From the NCBI RefSeq assembly GCF_017168235.1, contig NZ_JABFAO010000015.1:1-64000 (forward strand): DNA of 64,000 nt. Reading direction: 5' to 3'. Shown in pieces: positions 18,730 through 29,451 of this stretch (position 1 is the first letter of the stretch; every line of letters begins with the position of its first letter). Position numbers and translations under genes: made by a program. Under the pieces are notes generated by a model that saw only the letters and a program-made list of their open reading frames with translations, had not been told where the DNA came from and searched no databases. Source of the stretch: Rhodococcus sp. KRD197 (GTDB lineage Bacteria > Actinomycetota > Actinomycetes > Mycobacteriales > Mycobacteriaceae).

Positions 18730-19944
18730 TCAGGAGGCCTCGTGCAGCTTTCGTGTGTCGGGCACGAGGGCCCACCACAGCGCGGCGGCGAGCATTATGG
18801 CGCCCGAGAGCACGAACGCCGTTCCGTACGTGTACACCTCGACGATTGCACCGGCAACCAGGGGACCCAGAATCGCGCCGACGTCGGCGGACATCTGGAA
18901 GGTGGACAGAACCGGACCGCCGCGCGCCTTCGAGCCGATGATGTCGGCGATGGACGCCTGCTGAGCGGGAGTCATCAACCCGGATCCGACGCCGGCGACG
19001 AACGAGGCGATCATGAACAGTGTGACGGTGTCGGTCAGGCCCAACGCGGCCATGCCGATACCGGAGACAACCAAACCGATGATGACGAAGGGTTTTCGGC
19101 CGCGCGCATCGGACAGCCGACCCGAGGTGATGAGAACCAGAGCATTTCCGACGGCAAAGATTGCCAGTGATACTGCGGCAACTGCCGCCGAGCGATCCAG
19201 CACCGCGATGACGAACAGAGGGATCAACGCGACACGTACGCCCATCACAACCCACCCCGTCGCGAAGTTCGATGCCAGCGCAGCTCGGTACGCGGGTACG
19301 CAAAGTGCCGATCGTAGCGTCAACACGGGCATCGACGAATCGCCACCGGCCTCGTGGTCTTCTATCGCGTCCAAACTGAAGTACACGACAGCCGCCGCGA
19401 TCACCAGTGCGATTGCGTAGATGACGAACGGGGCGCGCAGTCCCAGTCCGACGACAGCGCCACCGAGCAGCGGCCCACCGATCGATCCGAGCAGAAAGCT
19501 CGTTGCGTACAGACCCGATACGCGACCGCGACTGTGGGCTGGACTCATTCGAATAAGTAGGCCCAGTGCCGAGACCGTGAACATCGTCGATCCGATTCCG
19601 CCGAGACCGCGGAACACCAGAAGCTGCCAGTAGGACTGAGCCAGCGCACACGCGCCGGTGGACAGCGCAACGATCAGAAGTCCGGAGAGGTACACCGGCC
19701 GCTCGCCGAGCTTCTGCACGAGCATCCCGCTCGCCGGCGCGAAGGCCAGTCGCATGCCCGCGAACACGCTGATCACTGCCGACGCGGCGAACTCCCCCAC
19801 ACCGAACTCGGTCGCGAACTGCGGCAGCGCGGGCGCGACGATTCCGAACCCGAGCGCAATGACGAAGCTTGCCGAAATCAGGACCCATATCTGGGACGGA
19901 AGGGAGTCGTCCTTGCGCTCGTCGGGTGAGTCCGTTCTCGTCAC
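18730..19944 (-). CDS. MFS transporter (drug/sugar efflux type)
   Basis: Major facilitator protein of 404 aa with about 12 hydrophobic segments. The loop-2 signature appears as [22 protein letters not shown], with the matching [17 protein letters not shown] segment in the second half ([15 protein letters not shown]). Substrate is unknown; the layout fits the DHA1 antiporter group. GTG 19944 is taken as the start because it overlaps the pgm stop in a GTGA arrangement; the frame is open further upstream but runs inside pgm. Coupling to pgm suggests cotranscription. Confidence 0.8.
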   Translation of the reverse strand: MTRTDSPDERKDDSLPSQIWVLISASFVIALGFGIVAPALPQFATEFGVGEFAASAVISVFAGMRLAFAPASGMLVQKLGERPVYLSGLLIVALSTGACALAQSYWQLLVFRGLGGIGSTMFTVSALGLLIRMSPAHSRGRVSGLYATSFLLGSIGGPLLGGAVVGLGLRAPFVIYAIALVIAAAVVYFSLDAIEDHEAGGDSSMPVLTLRSALCVPAYRAALASNFATGWVVMGVRVALIPLFVIAVLDRSAAVAAVSLAIFAVGNALVLITSGRLSDARGRKPFVIIGLVVSGIGMAALGLTDTVTLFMIASFVAGVGSGLMTPAQQASIADIIGSKARGGPVLSTFQMSADVGAILGPLVAGAIVEVYTYGTAFVLSGAIMLAAALWWALVPDTRKLHEAS

Positions 19945-21581
19945 GACTTGTTCAAGGCCTGTGACACCACGTCTTTCGCAGCCGCCTGTACCTGGGCGAG
20001 ATGTGTTGCCCCGAGGTAGGACTCGGCGTAGATCTTGTACACGTCCTCGGTTCCGGACGGGCGAGCAGCGAACCATGCATTCTCGGTGGTGACTTTGAGG
20101 CCACCGATCGGGGCACCGTTGCCGGGCGCGGAAGTCAGGGTATCGACGATCTTCTCGCCGGCCAGCTCAGTGGCGGTCACCTGTTCAGGGGACAGCTTTG
20201 CCAGGACGGCCTTTTCTTCTCGCGACGCCGGCGCATCGATCCGCGCGTAGCTGGGGCTGCCGTACTTCGCCTCGAATTCGGCGTAGCGCTGCGAAGGGGT
20301 CACCCCCGTGACAGCGGCGATCTCGGAGGCCAGGAGGGCCATGATGATGCCGTCCTTGTCCGTGGTCCACACCCGTCCATCGGTTCGTAGGAACGATGCG
20401 CCCGCACTCTCCTCACCGCCGAAGCCGAGATCACCGTTCGACAACCCTGGTACGAACCATTTGAATCCGACGGGCACTTCGAGGAGTTGACGACCCAGAC
20501 CGGCGACCACGCGGTCGATCATCGACGACGACACCAGGGTCTTGCCGACGCGGGTGGCGGGCGACCAACTCGGACGGTGGCCGAACAAATAATCGATCGC
20601 GACCGCCAGATAGTGGTTGGGGTTCATCAGTGCACCGTCTGGGGTGACGATGCCGTGTCGATCGGCGTCTGCGTCGTTGCCGGTGGCGATGTCGTACGCA
20701 GTCCGCGAGTCGATCAGCGAGGCCATCGCGTTGGGTGACGAGCAGTCCATCCGAATCTTGCCGTCGGTGTCGAGCGTCATGAACCGGAACGTGGCATCGA
20801 CGAGCGGATTGACCACTGTCAGATCGAGATTGTGCCGTTCGGCGATCGCATCCCAGTAGTCGACACTTGCGCCGCCGAGCGGGTCGGCACCGATTCGTAT
20901 ACCGGCTGCGCGGATGGCATCGAGATCGACAATGTTGGGCAGATCGTCGACGTAGGTGCCAAGGAAGTCGTACTTGTCCACCGACGAGTTCAGCGCGGCC
21001 GCCAGCGAGACCCTCTTGACGCCCGCGAGCCCGCCTTCGAGAAGCTCATTCGCGCGGTTGGCGATGATGGTGGTGACGTCGCTGTCGGCGGGGCCACCGT
21101 GCGGTGGATTGTATTTGAATCCGCCGTCGCGCGGCGGATTGTGCGACGGCGTCACGACGATCCCGTCGGCCTTGGCCGACGAACCGGAGGTGTTGTAGCG
21201 CAGGATCGCATGACTGACGGCCGGCGTCGGGGTGTATCTATCACCCGAGTCCACCAGCACCGTCACATCGTTCGCTGCGAGAACCTCGAGGGCAGTGGTC
21301 CACGCCGGTTCGGAGAGCGCATGCGTGTCGCGGCCGATGAACAACGGCCCGGTGATGCCCTGCGACGCGCGGTACTCGACGATGGCTTGCGTCGTGGCCA
21401 GAATGTGGCCCTCGTTGAATGCTGTGTCGAGGCTCGATCCACGATGCCCGGAGGTTCCGAAGGCCACGCGCTGATTCGGGTCGGACACATCAGGGGTACG
21501 TGTGTAGTACGCAGTGATCAGCTGCGCAACATCGACGAGATCCTCGGGTAGAGCAACCGTTCCTGCTCTCTCGTGCGCCAC
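19941..21581 (-). CDS. pgm: phosphoglucomutase (alpha-D-glucose phosphate-specific)
   Basis: Interconverts glucose 1-phosphate and glucose 6-phosphate, feeding glycogen, trehalose and cell-wall precursors. The 546-aa protein has the N-terminal GTSGHRGSS loop, the phosphoserine loop [20 protein letters not shown], the metal loop DADADRHG and the C-terminal phosphate-binding [17 protein letters not shown] 21581 is preferred because GGAG lies seven bases before it and the family N-terminus VAHERAG starts there. The stop overlaps the MFS start. Confidence 0.95.
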   Translation of the reverse strand: MAHERAGTVALPEDLVDVAQLITAYYTRTPDVSDPNQRVAFGTSGHRGSSLDTAFNEGHILATTQAIVEYRASQGITGPLFIGRDTHALSEPAWTTALEVLAANDVTVLVDSGDRYTPTPAVSHAILRYNTSGSSAKADGIVVTPSHNPPRDGGFKYNPPHGGPADSDVTTIIANRANELLEGGLAGVKRVSLAAALNSSVDKYDFLGTYVDDLPNIVDLDAIRAAGIRIGADPLGGASVDYWDAIAERHNLDLTVVNPLVDATFRFMTLDTDGKIRMDCSSPNAMASLIDSRTAYDIATGNDADADRHGIVTPDGALMNPNHYLAVAIDYLFGHRPSWSPATRVGKTLVSSSMIDRVVAGLGRQLLEVPVGFKWFVPGLSNGDLGFGGEESAGASFLRTDGRVWTTDKDGIIMALLASEIAAVTGVTPSQRYAEFEAKYGSPSYARIDAPASREEKAVLAKLSPEQVTATELAGEKIVDTLTSAPGNGAPIGGLKVTTENAWFAARPSGTEDVYKIYAESYLGATHLAQVQAAAKDVVSQALNKS

Positions 21582-21681
21582 GACAGTCTCCTTCGTACTT
21601 GCCCGATACCAGCCGGGTTCAACACTAGTAGCCCGCTCGGACAACCGTCGGCGGGGCCGTTGGCGTTCGGCTCAGGAAAAG

Positions 21682-21723
21682 AAAAAGCCGGGCCGGCGAG
21701 CGTGTGCTCGTCGACCCGGCTTT
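21682..21723 (-). terminator. ssrA terminator
   Basis: On the minus strand AAAGCCGGG (21723-21715) pairs with CCCGGCTTT (21692-21684), followed by TTTTTC. It lies four bases past the tmRNA 3' end. An inner hairpin extends the structure. Confidence 0.85.
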
Positions 21724-21726
21724 CGG

Positions 21727-22094
21727 TGGAGCTGCCGGGAATCGAACCCGGGTCCTCCGCTGCATTGCCAGGGCTTCTCCGTGTGCAGTCTGCTATGCCT
21801 CTACTTGGATCTCCTGATCTCGCAAACAAGCCAGGATGACGATCCCAGCCACTGTTGGATGTTCCTCATCACTCCGTGGCCAAGTGAATCGGTAAGCCCT
21901 CTAGCTGATGCCAGTACCCGGACCGAGGGCAAGTCCGGACTGACAGACACGCAGTCGCTACTTAGGCAGCGAGGGCGTAGTCGCGCTGATTGGAATCGGC
22001 GCTTATATGTTTGCGATGACGCTTACGGTGGTCTCTCGCCTGCACCGACACGCTTCCCCTGACTCAACATACAAAGTCGAAACCGTTCAGCCCC
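21727..22094 (-). ncRNA. ssrA: transfer-messenger RNA
   Basis: tmRNA of about 368 nt. The 5' end GGGGCTGAACGGTTTCGACT and the 3' end ...GGTTCGATTCCCGGCAGCTCCA pair to form the tRNA-like domain. The tag reading frame lies at 21962-22000 on the minus strand and encodes ADSNQRDYALAA followed by TAA, close to the mycobacterial tag. Its protein partner smpB lies two genes away at 23611. A strong terminator follows. Confidence 0.97.
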
Positions 22095-22175
22095 GTATGT
22101 CCCCGACACTTTGCCGGGGTCCATCAGTGTAACGCGTGAACCCACGAGAATCATCCCGGTATTCGCCCGACGTAC

Positions 22176-23570
22176 CTATGACCGGTCCACTTCAGCCACG
22201 ACCGCCTGCAATGTTCGGCCGGCCAGCACCTTTCGCACCGGAAGAGATCCGTACCAGGCCGCGTGTCCGGCCAGGCCTCGCGGAAAGAAATATGTGCGTT
22301 GCTCGAGCCGCGTACCACCGCCAGCCGAGGTCGCGGAGTACAGCAACCAGGCGTTGCCGGGCAGAACACCAGTCGACCTCAGACGGATGTCGCTCGAGTC
22401 CTGCTCACTATCGGAATCATCGATCTTCCACCCCTTTGTTGCACCCGATTCGACGGCGGCGCGCAGGCGCGGACGTATCACCTCCGGGCCGCTACCGAGG
22501 TAGACGCTTCGCACGTCCGTGTAGACCACCTCGCCCGCCCAGTCCGGATCAGAAGGGAGCGGGTCCGATGGCGCGGACACCACCACGGACCACGTCGTCT
22601 TCGGCTCACCGTCGTCGACCGCGCGCAGCGCAAGGCGCACCGACTCACGGTACGACGTCAAGTCACCCTCCGGGCGCGCAATCACGTCGTCGATACCGGT
22701 TTCGTGTGCGACGGCGTCGTACTGCAGCGATTCGATGAGCGGCATGGCCAAGCCGCGAGGTATCGGCGTCACGAGACCGATCCAGTGCCCGGCCAAGCGC
22801 GGTGTGAGTACTGGGAGCACCACCATCCGGCGTGGCCGCAAGCCTGCCACGCCTGCGTAGATGTTCATCATCTCGCCGTACTCCATGACGTCCGGTCCGC
22901 CCACGTCGTACGTCCGACTTTCGGGCAGGTCCGCGGTGGCGGCCTCGATCAGATAGTGCAGGATGTCTCGAACTGCGATCGGCTGGATCTTGTTGTGCAC
23001 CCACTTCGGCGTCGTCATCACCGGTAGGCGGTTCGTCAGATGGCGAATCATCTCGAACGACGCCGAACCCGCGCCGATCACCACACCAGCCTGCAGCACG
23101 AACGTCGGTACATCGGATTCGATGAGAATCCGTCCTACCTCGGCGCGAGATTCGAGATGCTCGGACAGCTCTCCGGTTTCGGGGTGCAGTCCGCCCAGGT
23201 AGACAATCCGCGACACTCCCGCCTCGGCGGCGACGGCCGCGACGTTCTCTGCGCTGATCCGCTCGACCTCGGCGAAATCGTTCTTTCCAGGCGAACCCAT
23301 CGAATGCACCAGGTAGTACACGACATCGACGTCGGCGAATGCCTTTTTCAGAGAGTCACGATCACCGAGGTCACCCTGAGCGATTTCGACGTTCTCCGCC
23401 CAGGGAACGCCATCGAGTTTGCTCGGCGTGCGCGCCAGCACTCGCACGGTGAAGCCCGCGTCGACCAGTCGGGGCGCGAGGCGGCCACCCAGATATCCCG
23501 TCGCTCCGGTAACGAGCACGCGAGACGGGACGGCGGTCTTGTCGGCGTTCGCGGTGTTGTCGGCGTTCAT
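22176..23570 (-). CDS. NAD(P)-binding epimerase-like protein with DUF2867 domain
   Basis: 464-aa fusion of an atypical short-chain dehydrogenase/NAD-dependent epimerase (residues 15-290; nucleotide loop VTGATGYLGGRL) with a C-terminal DUF2867 domain (about 310-460; WLLYSATSAGGGTRLEQRTYF). Related proteins are annotated only as NAD(P)H-binding or NmrA-like. It lies between ssrA and smpB on the same strand. The ATG at 23570 opens a short polar leader before the Rossmann fold. No reaction can be assigned. Confidence 0.8.
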   Translation of the reverse strand: MNADNTANADKTAVPSRVLVTGATGYLGGRLAPRLVDAGFTVRVLARTPSKLDGVPWAENVEIAQGDLGDRDSLKKAFADVDVVYYLVHSMGSPGKNDFAEVERISAENVAAVAAEAGVSRIVYLGGLHPETGELSEHLESRAEVGRILIESDVPTFVLQAGVVIGAGSASFEMIRHLTNRLPVMTTPKWVHNKIQPIAVRDILHYLIEAATADLPESRTYDVGGPDVMEYGEMMNIYAGVAGLRPRRMVVLPVLTPRLAGHWIGLVTPIPRGLAMPLIESLQYDAVAHETGIDDVIARPEGDLTSYRESVRLALRAVDDGEPKTTWSVVVSAPSDPLPSDPDWAGEVVYTDVRSVYLGSGPEVIRPRLRAAVESGATKGWKIDDSDSEQDSSDIRLRSTGVLPGNAWLLYSATSAGGGTRLEQRTYFFPRGLAGHAAWYGSLPVRKVLAGRTLQAVVAEVDRS

Positions 23571-23610
23571 GACGCTGCATTACCCCGTCGGTCGCCGATT
23601 CAACCTGCGG

Positions 23611-24084
23611 TCAGCGCATCCCCTTGATTCGACGGCCGAGCTCGCGAGTCACCTCGCGCTCGGCGGTGCGCCGAGCAAGATCCTGACGCTTGTCGAAATC
23701 CTGTTTGCCCTTGGCCAGTGCGAGTTCGACCTTGACCTTGCCGTCCGAGAAATACATCGACAGAGGGACGAGTGTGAGCGACCCTTCCTTGGTCTTGCCG
23801 ACCAGTCGTTCGATTTCTCGCTTGTGCAGCAACAGCTTTCGATTGCGCCGCGGGGCGTGGTTGGTCCAGCTGCCTTGTGTGTACTCGGGAATATGCAACC
23901 CGCGCAGCCAGATTTCACCGTTATCGACGGTAGCGAAGGCGTCGGCGAGAGATGCTTTTCCGTCTCGCAGACTCTTCACTTCGGTGCCGACAAGTGCGAT
24001 TCCTGCCTCGTAGACATCGAGGATCGAGTAGTTGTGTCGCGCCTTTCGATTGGTCGCGATTGCCTTCCGGCCCTTTTCTTTCAC
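23611..24084 (-). CDS. smpB: SsrA-binding protein SmpB
   Basis: Binds the tRNA-like end of tmRNA and brings it to stalled ribosomes. Signature segments are [46 protein letters not shown] and the basic C-terminal tail ending RIKGMR. GTG 24084 gives 157 aa, matching the usual 155-160 aa, and has GAAAGGG upstream; an upstream ATG (24138) would add 18 residues without family resemblance. It follows ftsX by about 120 bases. Confidence 0.95.
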   Translation of the reverse strand: MKEKGRKAIATNRKARHNYSILDVYEAGIALVGTEVKSLRDGKASLADAFATVDNGEIWLRGLHIPEYTQGSWTNHAPRRNRKLLLHKREIERLVGKTKEGSLTLVPLSMYFSDGKVKVELALAKGKQDFDKRQDLARRTAEREVTRELGRRIKGMR

Positions 24085-24201
24085 TTCAGGGCCCTTTCTC
24101 GAGCGCTGGTTATCGGGTGCACGCGTGTTCTCGTGCACAACCGTTCCAGCATAGAACCGCCGCGCAACCGAGTTTGTTCCGGAGTGACGCTCGCGTTCGT
24201 C

Positions 24202-25107
24202 TTACTCGCGCACATACAGTCGCAGAGTTATGTACGCCGTGATCGCGGCCATACCGATTCCGACCAGCGCGAGGAACGGCGATACGAGCAGGACGTCACT
24301 GTTGGATATTCGCGCCAGAATGTTCGCCTCGTACACATCGGACAGCACGTCGTCGATGAACAGGTTCTTGGCGGTGAACAGTCCGGCGATAGCCAGTGCT
24401 GATCCGACGATGGCGGCGACCACCGCCTCCAACAGGAACGGTAGCTGGGTGTACCACCTGGTGGCCCCGACCAGCCGCATGATTCCTACCTCGGTACGTC
24501 TTGTGAACGCAGCTATCTGCACCATGTTGGCAATGAGCAGTACCGCAGCGACTGCCTGCACGATCGCGATGGCGAATGCGGCATTGCGCACCCCGTTGAG
24601 GACACTGAACAGTCGTTCGACAAGATCGCGCTGGTTGAGCACACTCTGCACTCCCGGACGAGCGCCGAAGTTGTCGTTGATGACGCCGAAGCGCTCGGGG
24701 TCGCTGAGTCTGACCTTGAACGAAGCAGGGAAGCTGTCCGCGCTGACCAGCTCGGCGAGCTCGGGTTGATCGCGGAAGACGCGCTCGGTGGCGTCGCGCA
24801 CTGCGTCATCGCGATTGAGATACTGCACCGATACGACCGCGGGGGTCTGTTCGAGGTCGGTACGCAGCGTCCGGCAGGTGTCCTCGGCGCACTGCGGGTC
24901 GTTCGCCGAGATGTCGTCGGTGAGAAAGATTTGCACCTCGACGCGGTCGAGGAAGATCTGCTGGGTCTTGCCGGCCATCTGAACCACGAGCAGGCCGCCG
25001 CCGAACAGACCGAGCGAAATGGCGGTGGTGAGAATCATCGCGATGGTCATGGTGATGTTGCGACGAAGCCCGGTGAGGACTTCGCTGGAGATGAAACTTG
25101 CGCGCAT
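24202..25107 (-). CDS. ftsX: cell division protein FtsX
   Basis: Permease-like partner of FtsE that transmits ATP hydrolysis to a periplasmic peptidoglycan hydrolase (RipC in mycobacteria). The 301-aa protein has four hydrophobic segments (about residues 21-43, 170-195, 215-240 and 268-295) and a large extracytoplasmic loop between the first two (FLTDDISANDPQC and the paired cysteines CAEDTC). The C-terminal FtsX domain has LVGATRWYTQLPF. It follows ftsE by 93 bases. Confidence 0.95.
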   Translation of the reverse strand: MRASFISSEVLTGLRRNITMTIAMILTTAISLGLFGGGLLVVQMAGKTQQIFLDRVEVQIFLTDDISANDPQCAEDTCRTLRTDLEQTPAVVSVQYLNRDDAVRDATERVFRDQPELAELVSADSFPASFKVRLSDPERFGVINDNFGARPGVQSVLNQRDLVERLFSVLNGVRNAAFAIAIVQAVAAVLLIANMVQIAAFTRRTEVGIMRLVGATRWYTQLPFLLEAVVAAIVGSALAIAGLFTAKNLFIDDVLSDVYEANILARISNSDVLLVSPFLALVGIGMAAITAYITLRLYVRE

Positions 25108-25200
25108 CGGAGTATCCGGGCCCTTCGGTGTCTACGGTCGAGCAGGTGGCGGTCGATCGTGGCGGGCAAGTGAGGAGCCCGCAGCGACGACCCGGAGGTT

Positions 25201-25890
25201 CTACCGGCCGACGCCGTACACCCCGCGGGCCTCGTCGCGGACGACTCGGCCGTTGTCGAGTTCGATCACCCGTCGGCGCATCGAGTCGACGATGTGGTTG
25301 TCGTGGGTGGCCATGAGTACCGTCGTTCCCGTCCTGTTGATGCGCTCGAGCAGCATCATGATGTCCTGGCTGGTGTCGGGGTCGAGATTCCCGGTCGGTT
25401 CGTCGGCGAGCAGTACCAGGGGTCGGTTGACGAAGGCGCGTGCGATGGCCACGCGCTGCTGTTCGCCGCCCGACAACTCGGTGGGCAGGCGATCGGACTT
25501 TCCACCGAGTCCCACGAGGTCGAGCACCTCCGGAACCGTCCGCTTGATCATCGATCGAGGCTTGCCGATCACTTCGAGGGCAAAGGCGACGTTCTCGACG
25601 ACTGTCTTCTGCTGCAGGAGCCGAAAGTCCTGGAAGACACATCCCATGCTCTGCCGGAGTTTCGGTACCCGCCTCGACGGCAGGCGGTTGACATGGAAGT
25701 CCGCGATGTGGATATCGCCGGACGTGGGCGTCTCTTCCTTGAGCAGCAGACGCATGAACGTCGACTTGCCGGAACCGGACGGACCGATGAGAAAGACGAA
25801 CTCCCCCTTGTCCACCGAGATCGTCACATCGTCCAGAGCGGGCCTGGTCGACGTCTTGTACGACTTGGAGACATTCGAGGTGCTGATCAC
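25201..25890 (-). CDS. ftsE: cell division ATP-binding protein FtsE
   Basis: ABC-type ATPase of the FtsEX complex. Walker [10 protein letters not shown], signature [14 protein letters not shown], Walker [14 protein letters not shown] and the H-loop ATHDNHIVD are all present, and the length of 229 aa is standard. It regulates cell-wall cleavage through FtsX, encoded immediately downstream. The operon order ftsE-ftsX-smpB is the usual actinobacterial arrangement. Confidence 0.97.
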   Translation of the reverse strand: MISTSNVSKSYKTSTRPALDDVTISVDKGEFVFLIGPSGSGKSTFMRLLLKEETPTSGDIHIADFHVNRLPSRRVPKLRQSMGCVFQDFRLLQQKTVVENVAFALEVIGKPRSMIKRTVPEVLDLVGLGGKSDRLPTELSGGEQQRVAIARAFVNRPLVLLADEPTGNLDPDTSQDIMMLLERINRTGTTVLMATHDNHIVDSMRRRVIELDNGRVVRDEARGVYGVGR

Positions 25891-25955
25891 GGGTCGCCAG
25901 TGTAGCCCTTGCCGACCGATGGCCGGCCTGCATGCGGGTGTGTCGCAGAATCGTT

Positions 25956-26387
25956 CTACGAAGTCGCGGCGGCGCTGGGTGGGGTCGGTATCACCGAGCG
26001 CAGCTGCGGGGGAATCGGTACGCCGGGCAGCAGTGTCGGTTCTTCCGAGGGGACGGTGCCACTCTCGGTCGGCGAGAACCCGGACTCACCGGACTCGGTA
26101 CCTGCGTCCGGACTCTCCTCTACCGACGGGGTCACCGACAGTGGCGTCTGTGTAATCACGGATTCCGGCGTTCGAACATCTTCGGGAGCGGTCGTCTCCG
26201 GGGTCGGGCTCACTGTCCCCGGCGGATCAGGTCGCACCTGGCCGTAGAGGAGGGCTGTGAGGACAAAGCAGATTCCGAGCGCGACGGTGGAGGTTCGGAT
26301 CCTGCCGCGAATGCGGGCGGGGATCATCCACCTGCGTTCAGGCCGATCGGGGTCGGATTCGTGTTCGACCGATTCGCGTTCGCTCAC
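25956..26387 (-). CDS. Pro/Thr-rich single-pass membrane protein
   Basis: 143-aa protein with a basic cytoplasmic start, one transmembrane helix (about residues 34-50) and a low-complexity extracytoplasmic tail rich in Pro, Thr, Ser and Glu. No domain is recognised. The start overlaps the mscS stop by four bases (ATGA), so it is probably translated with the channel. A proline-rich protein occupies the same place in the mycobacterial ftsE-mscS-prfB region (Rv3103c, from memory), so the pairing looks conserved. Role unknown. Confidence 0.75.
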   Translation of the reverse strand: MSERESVEHESDPDRPERRWMIPARIRGRIRTSTVALGICFVLTALLYGQVRPDPPGTVSPTPETTAPEDVRTPESVITQTPLSVTPSVEESPDAGTESGESGFSPTESGTVPSEEPTLLPGVPIPPQLRSVIPTPPSAAATS

Positions 26388-27301
26388 AGCGGTGTCCGCC
26401 CTTCACCCGATGCGGAATCAGGGGTGGGCGGTGCTGTGGACACGCCGGGGCTGACGGAGATGCCCTCGGGCTGCAGCGCAGCGGCTATCCGGACACGCAA
26501 ACTGCTGCCGACCTCGAACTGCTTGCCCGGGAGCGTTCGCGCGACTATGCGCACGTTGACCTGGTCGACCTCGATACTTTCGACACCCATGACTGTCGGC
26601 TCGTCGAGCAGTAGCGGACGTAGCTTGGCGTCGTTGAACGCGTCGTGGCCGATGCCCTTGAGAATCTCGTTGACCCGATTCAGGTCGGTCGTCGCCAGGA
26701 CCGGCACGTCGACGACGGCGCGCGCCCAATCCTTGGACAGGTTGATGGACTTGACGATCTGACCGTTGGGGACGGTGATGACTTCGCCGTTGGCACTTCG
26801 AACCCGGGTGACACGCAGCGTGACGTCCTCGACGGTGCCCTCCGCGTCCTCGGCCGATCCGAGCACTGCGATGTGAACGACGTCTCCGAATCCGTACTGG
26901 CGTTCGGTGATGATGAAGAATCCGGCGAGGATGTCCTGCACCACTCGTTGCGCGCCGAAGCCCAGAGCGGCGCCGAGCACGGCTGCGGGGGCTACGAGGC
27001 CGCTCGCAGAGAAACCGAATCTGCGCAGCACTTCGATTGTGACGAGGACGTAGATGATGGTGACGGCAACCCAGGTGATCACCTGGGCCAGCGCATGGCG
27101 GTGTTTGGCTGCTTCGGTCCGCACGAGCGCGTCACTGTGCTGGTAGTTGTTGTCGATTCGGGTGGTGATCTTCTCACCGATATAGCTGATGAAACGCGCG
27201 ATGAGCATGCCGCCGAGGATGTACAGCACGATCTCGAGGCCACTGCCGCGGAGCCAGTTCCCGAGGTCTCCGGAGAAACCCAAGTTCAGTGCCATCGTCA
27301 T
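26384..27301 (-). CDS. small-conductance mechanosensitive channel (MscS family)
   Basis: 305-aa channel that would open under membrane tension to release solutes. Hydrophobic helices at about residues 18-40 and 70-105 lead to the pore helix with the Gly/Ala pattern LVAPAAVLGAALGFGAQRVVQDILAG, followed by the beta domain (GDVVHIAVLG, GTVEDVTLRVTRVR, VPNGQIVKSINLS) and the alpha-beta domain. ATG 27301 is chosen because it starts just past the prfB stop; the frame continues upstream inside prfB. The last codons overlap the Pro-rich gene. Confidence 0.88.
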   Translation of the reverse strand: MTMALNLGFSGDLGNWLRGSGLEIVLYILGGMLIARFISYIGEKITTRIDNNYQHSDALVRTEAAKHRHALAQVITWVAVTIIYVLVTIEVLRRFGFSASGLVAPAAVLGAALGFGAQRVVQDILAGFFIITERQYGFGDVVHIAVLGSAEDAEGTVEDVTLRVTRVRSANGEVITVPNGQIVKSINLSKDWARAVVDVPVLATTDLNRVNEILKGIGHDAFNDAKLRPLLLDEPTVMGVESIEVDQVNVRIVARTLPGKQFEVGSSLRVRIAAALQPEGISVSPGVSTAPPTPDSASGEGRTPL

Positions 27302-27308
27302 GGGCGGG

Positions 27309-28421
27309 CTACTCGTCCCCGCGCATGCGCCAGCGAATTCCGGCTTCGAGGAAACCGTCGATGTCGCCATCGAGCACGGTCGAGGGATTGTTGACCTCGA
27401 ACTCCGTCCGCAGATCTTTGACCATCTGATACGGATGCAGCACGTACGAGCGCATCTGATTGCCCCACGAGCTGCCACCGTCGCCCTTGAGCGCATCCAT
27501 CTCGGCGCGCTCTTCCTTGCGCTTGACCTCGAGCAGTTTCGCCTGCAGAACGCGCATTGCGGAAACCTTGTTCTGCAGCTGCGACTTCTCGTTCTGACAC
27601 GTCACGACGATGCCTGTCGGAATATGGGTGAGCCGGACGGCGGAGTCGGTGGTGTTGACCGACTGGCCACCTGGGCCGCTCGAACGGTAGACGTCGACGC
27701 GGATGTCACCTTCGGGAATGTCGATGTGGTCGGTCGTCTCGACCACCGGTAGCACCTCGACCTCGGCGAACGAGGTTTGGCGACGCCCCTGATTGTCGAA
27801 CGGGCTGATTCGCACCAGCCTGTGGGTGCCCTGTTCTACCGACAATGTGCCGTACGTATAGGGAGCCTTGACGGCGAAGGTGGCGCTCTTGATGCCGGCT
27901 TCCTCAGCGTAGGAGGTGTCGTAGACCTCGACGCTGTAGCCGTGCTTCTCAGCCCAGCGGATGTACATACGCATGAGCATCTCGGCCCAGTCCGCGGCGT
28001 CGATGCCCCCGGCACCGGAACGTATGTTCACCAGGGCGTCGCGCTGGTCGTACTCACCGGACAACAATGTCCGCACCTCCGCCGCAGCGATGTCCACGCG
28101 CAGGGACGCCCGCTCTGCATCGGCGTCGGCCAGAGCAGAGTCAGCGGCGTCACCCTCCTCCCCCTCGGCGAGTTCGTAGAGCACCGGCATGTCCTCGAGA
28201 CGCTGCCGAAGTTCTTCGACACGCCGCAGTTCGGCCTGCGAGTGCGAGAGCTGACTGGTGACCTGCTGCGCATGTTCCTGGTCGTTCCACAGATCCGGCG
28301 ACGCCGCCTGATGTTCGAGCTCGTCGATTCGACGACGCAGCTCTTCGACGTCGAGCACCGACTCGATGGTGGTGAGGGTGATGTCGAGTTCGTTCAGGTC
28401 TGCGGATACGTCAGGATGCAC
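27309..28421 (-). CDS. prfB: peptide chain release factor 2
   Basis: Recognises UGA and UAA stops. The SPF specificity motif is at residues 206-208 (RISPFDNQ) and the catalytic GGQ at 251-253 ([16 protein letters not shown]). Length 370 aa is standard. There is no in-frame stop or frameshift site in the early region, so the programmed +1 frameshift of enteric prfB is absent. GTG 28421 matches the family N-terminus and lies shortly after a TAACCT box, suggesting a leaderless transcript; ATG 28442 is an alternative. It is divergent from hisN. Confidence 0.95.
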   Translation of the reverse strand: MHPDVSADLNELDITLTTIESVLDVEELRRRIDELEHQAASPDLWNDQEHAQQVTSQLSHSQAELRRVEELRQRLEDMPVLYELAEGEEGDAADSALADADAERASLRVDIAAAEVRTLLSGEYDQRDALVNIRSGAGGIDAADWAEMLMRMYIRWAEKHGYSVEVYDTSYAEEAGIKSATFAVKAPYTYGTLSVEQGTHRLVRISPFDNQGRRQTSFAEVEVLPVVETTDHIDIPEGDIRVDVYRSSGPGGQSVNTTDSAVRLTHIPTGIVVTCQNEKSQLQNKVSAMRVLQAKLLEVKRKEERAEMDALKGDGGSSWGNQMRSYVLHPYQMVKDLRTEFEVNNPSTVLDGDIDGFLEAGIRWRMRGDE

Positions 28422-28521
28422 AAGAGACAAGGTTACCGGCATCGGCGTCGTCGGATTCACCGCAGTCGATCACCTGGTCCTGCGGGCGCCTGGTCATTTG
28501 CCGGCGCCTAGTCTTGCGGGC

Positions 28522-29310
28522 GTGACCGACCGTACTGCCGACCTGCAGCTCGCACTCGCCATTGCCGACCACGCCGACGCGATCACGCGGAGTCGATTTC
28601 TCGCGCTGGATCTGAAAGTCGACGACAAACCCGACCTGACGCCCGTGTCCGACGCCGATCTCGCGGTCGAGGAGAAGATTCGGTCAGTTCTCGCCGCAGA
28701 AAGACCCTCGGACGCAGTTCTCGGTGAAGAATTCGGCGGCGACGTCGTGCTCAGCGGTCGCCAATGGGTGCTCGACCCCATCGACGGCACCAAGAACTTC
28801 GTCCGCGGCGTCCCGATCTGGGCAACTCTCGTCGCGCTGCTCGACGACGGTATTCCAGTGGTCGGCGTCATCAGCGCGCCTGCCCTCGACCGGCGCTGGT
28901 GGGCCGCGGAGTCGACAGGTGCATGGACCTCCCACGGGGGCGGCGCTCCCCGATCGATCTCGACATCGTCGGTCCGCGAACTCTCGGCATCGAGCCTGAG
29001 TTTCGCGAGCCTCTCGGGTTGGAAGGAGCGCGGTATCCGGGATCGATTCGTGGACCTGACCGACGAGGTCTGGCGAGTGCGAGGCTACGGCGACTTCTTC
29101 TCGTACTGCTTACTCGCGGAGGGCACCCTCGACATCGCCGCCGAACCCGAGGTGTCTCTGTGGGATCTGGCACCGCTGGACGTGCTGGTCCGAGAAGCCG
29201 GCGGCGCGTTCACCTCACTCGAGGGCGAAGCGGGACCGCACGGCGGGAGCGCGGTGGCGACCAACGGCTTGCTGCACGAGCAGGTCTTGGAGCGGCTTCG
29301 CCGCTTGTGA
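28522..29310 (+). CDS. hisN: histidinol-phosphatase, inositol monophosphatase type
   Basis: Metal-dependent phosphatase of 262 aa, the actinobacterial HisN that removes phosphate from histidinol phosphate. Motifs are [22 protein letters not shown] and [15 protein letters not shown], the three metal-binding signatures of the inositol monophosphatase fold. GTG 28522 lies seven bases after TAGTCT, a leaderless layout; the frame stays open upstream in non-homologous sequence. A bare inositol monophosphatase activity cannot be excluded, but the position before fadE24 agrees with mycobacterial Rv3137. Confidence 0.87.
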   Translation: MTDRTADLQLALAIADHADAITRSRFLALDLKVDDKPDLTPVSDADLAVEEKIRSVLAAERPSDAVLGEEFGGDVVLSGRQWVLDPIDGTKNFVRGVPIWATLVALLDDGIPVVGVISAPALDRRWWAAESTGAWTSHGGGAPRSISTSSVRELSASSLSFASLSGWKERGIRDRFVDLTDEVWRVRGYGDFFSYCLLAEGTLDIAAEPEVSLWDLAPLDVLVREAGGAFTSLEGEAGPHGGSAVATNGLLHEQVLERLRRL

Positions 29311-29369
29311 GCGGAAATACGTGCCCCGCTATGCATTTCCGCGCACATGCGGCGGAGCCGCGTACGGAC

Positions 29370-29410
29370 CTTACTCGGGAGTAGACAGCTAACTTACTCC
29401 GGAGTAAGAT
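29370..29410 (+). promoter_or_regulatory. fadE24-fadE23 promoter with two operators
   Basis: -35 TAGACA (29382-29387), 17-base spacer and -10 TAAGAT (29405-29410). A perfect 16-bp palindrome CTTACTCCGGAGTAAG (29393-29408) covers the spacer and -10, and an imperfect copy beginning CTTACTCGGGAGTAG (29370) covers the -35; the two centres are 23 bases apart. This is a TetR-like repressor layout. The regulator is not encoded nearby. Confidence 0.75.
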
Positions 29411-29451
29411 CGATCGGGTCCGAGACCGACACCGAGAAACAGCTGGTGATC

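Noticed and set aside
27309..28421. Programmed frameshift in prfB
   Set aside because: The frame is continuous from GTG 28421 through SPF and GGQ motifs with no early in-frame TGA.
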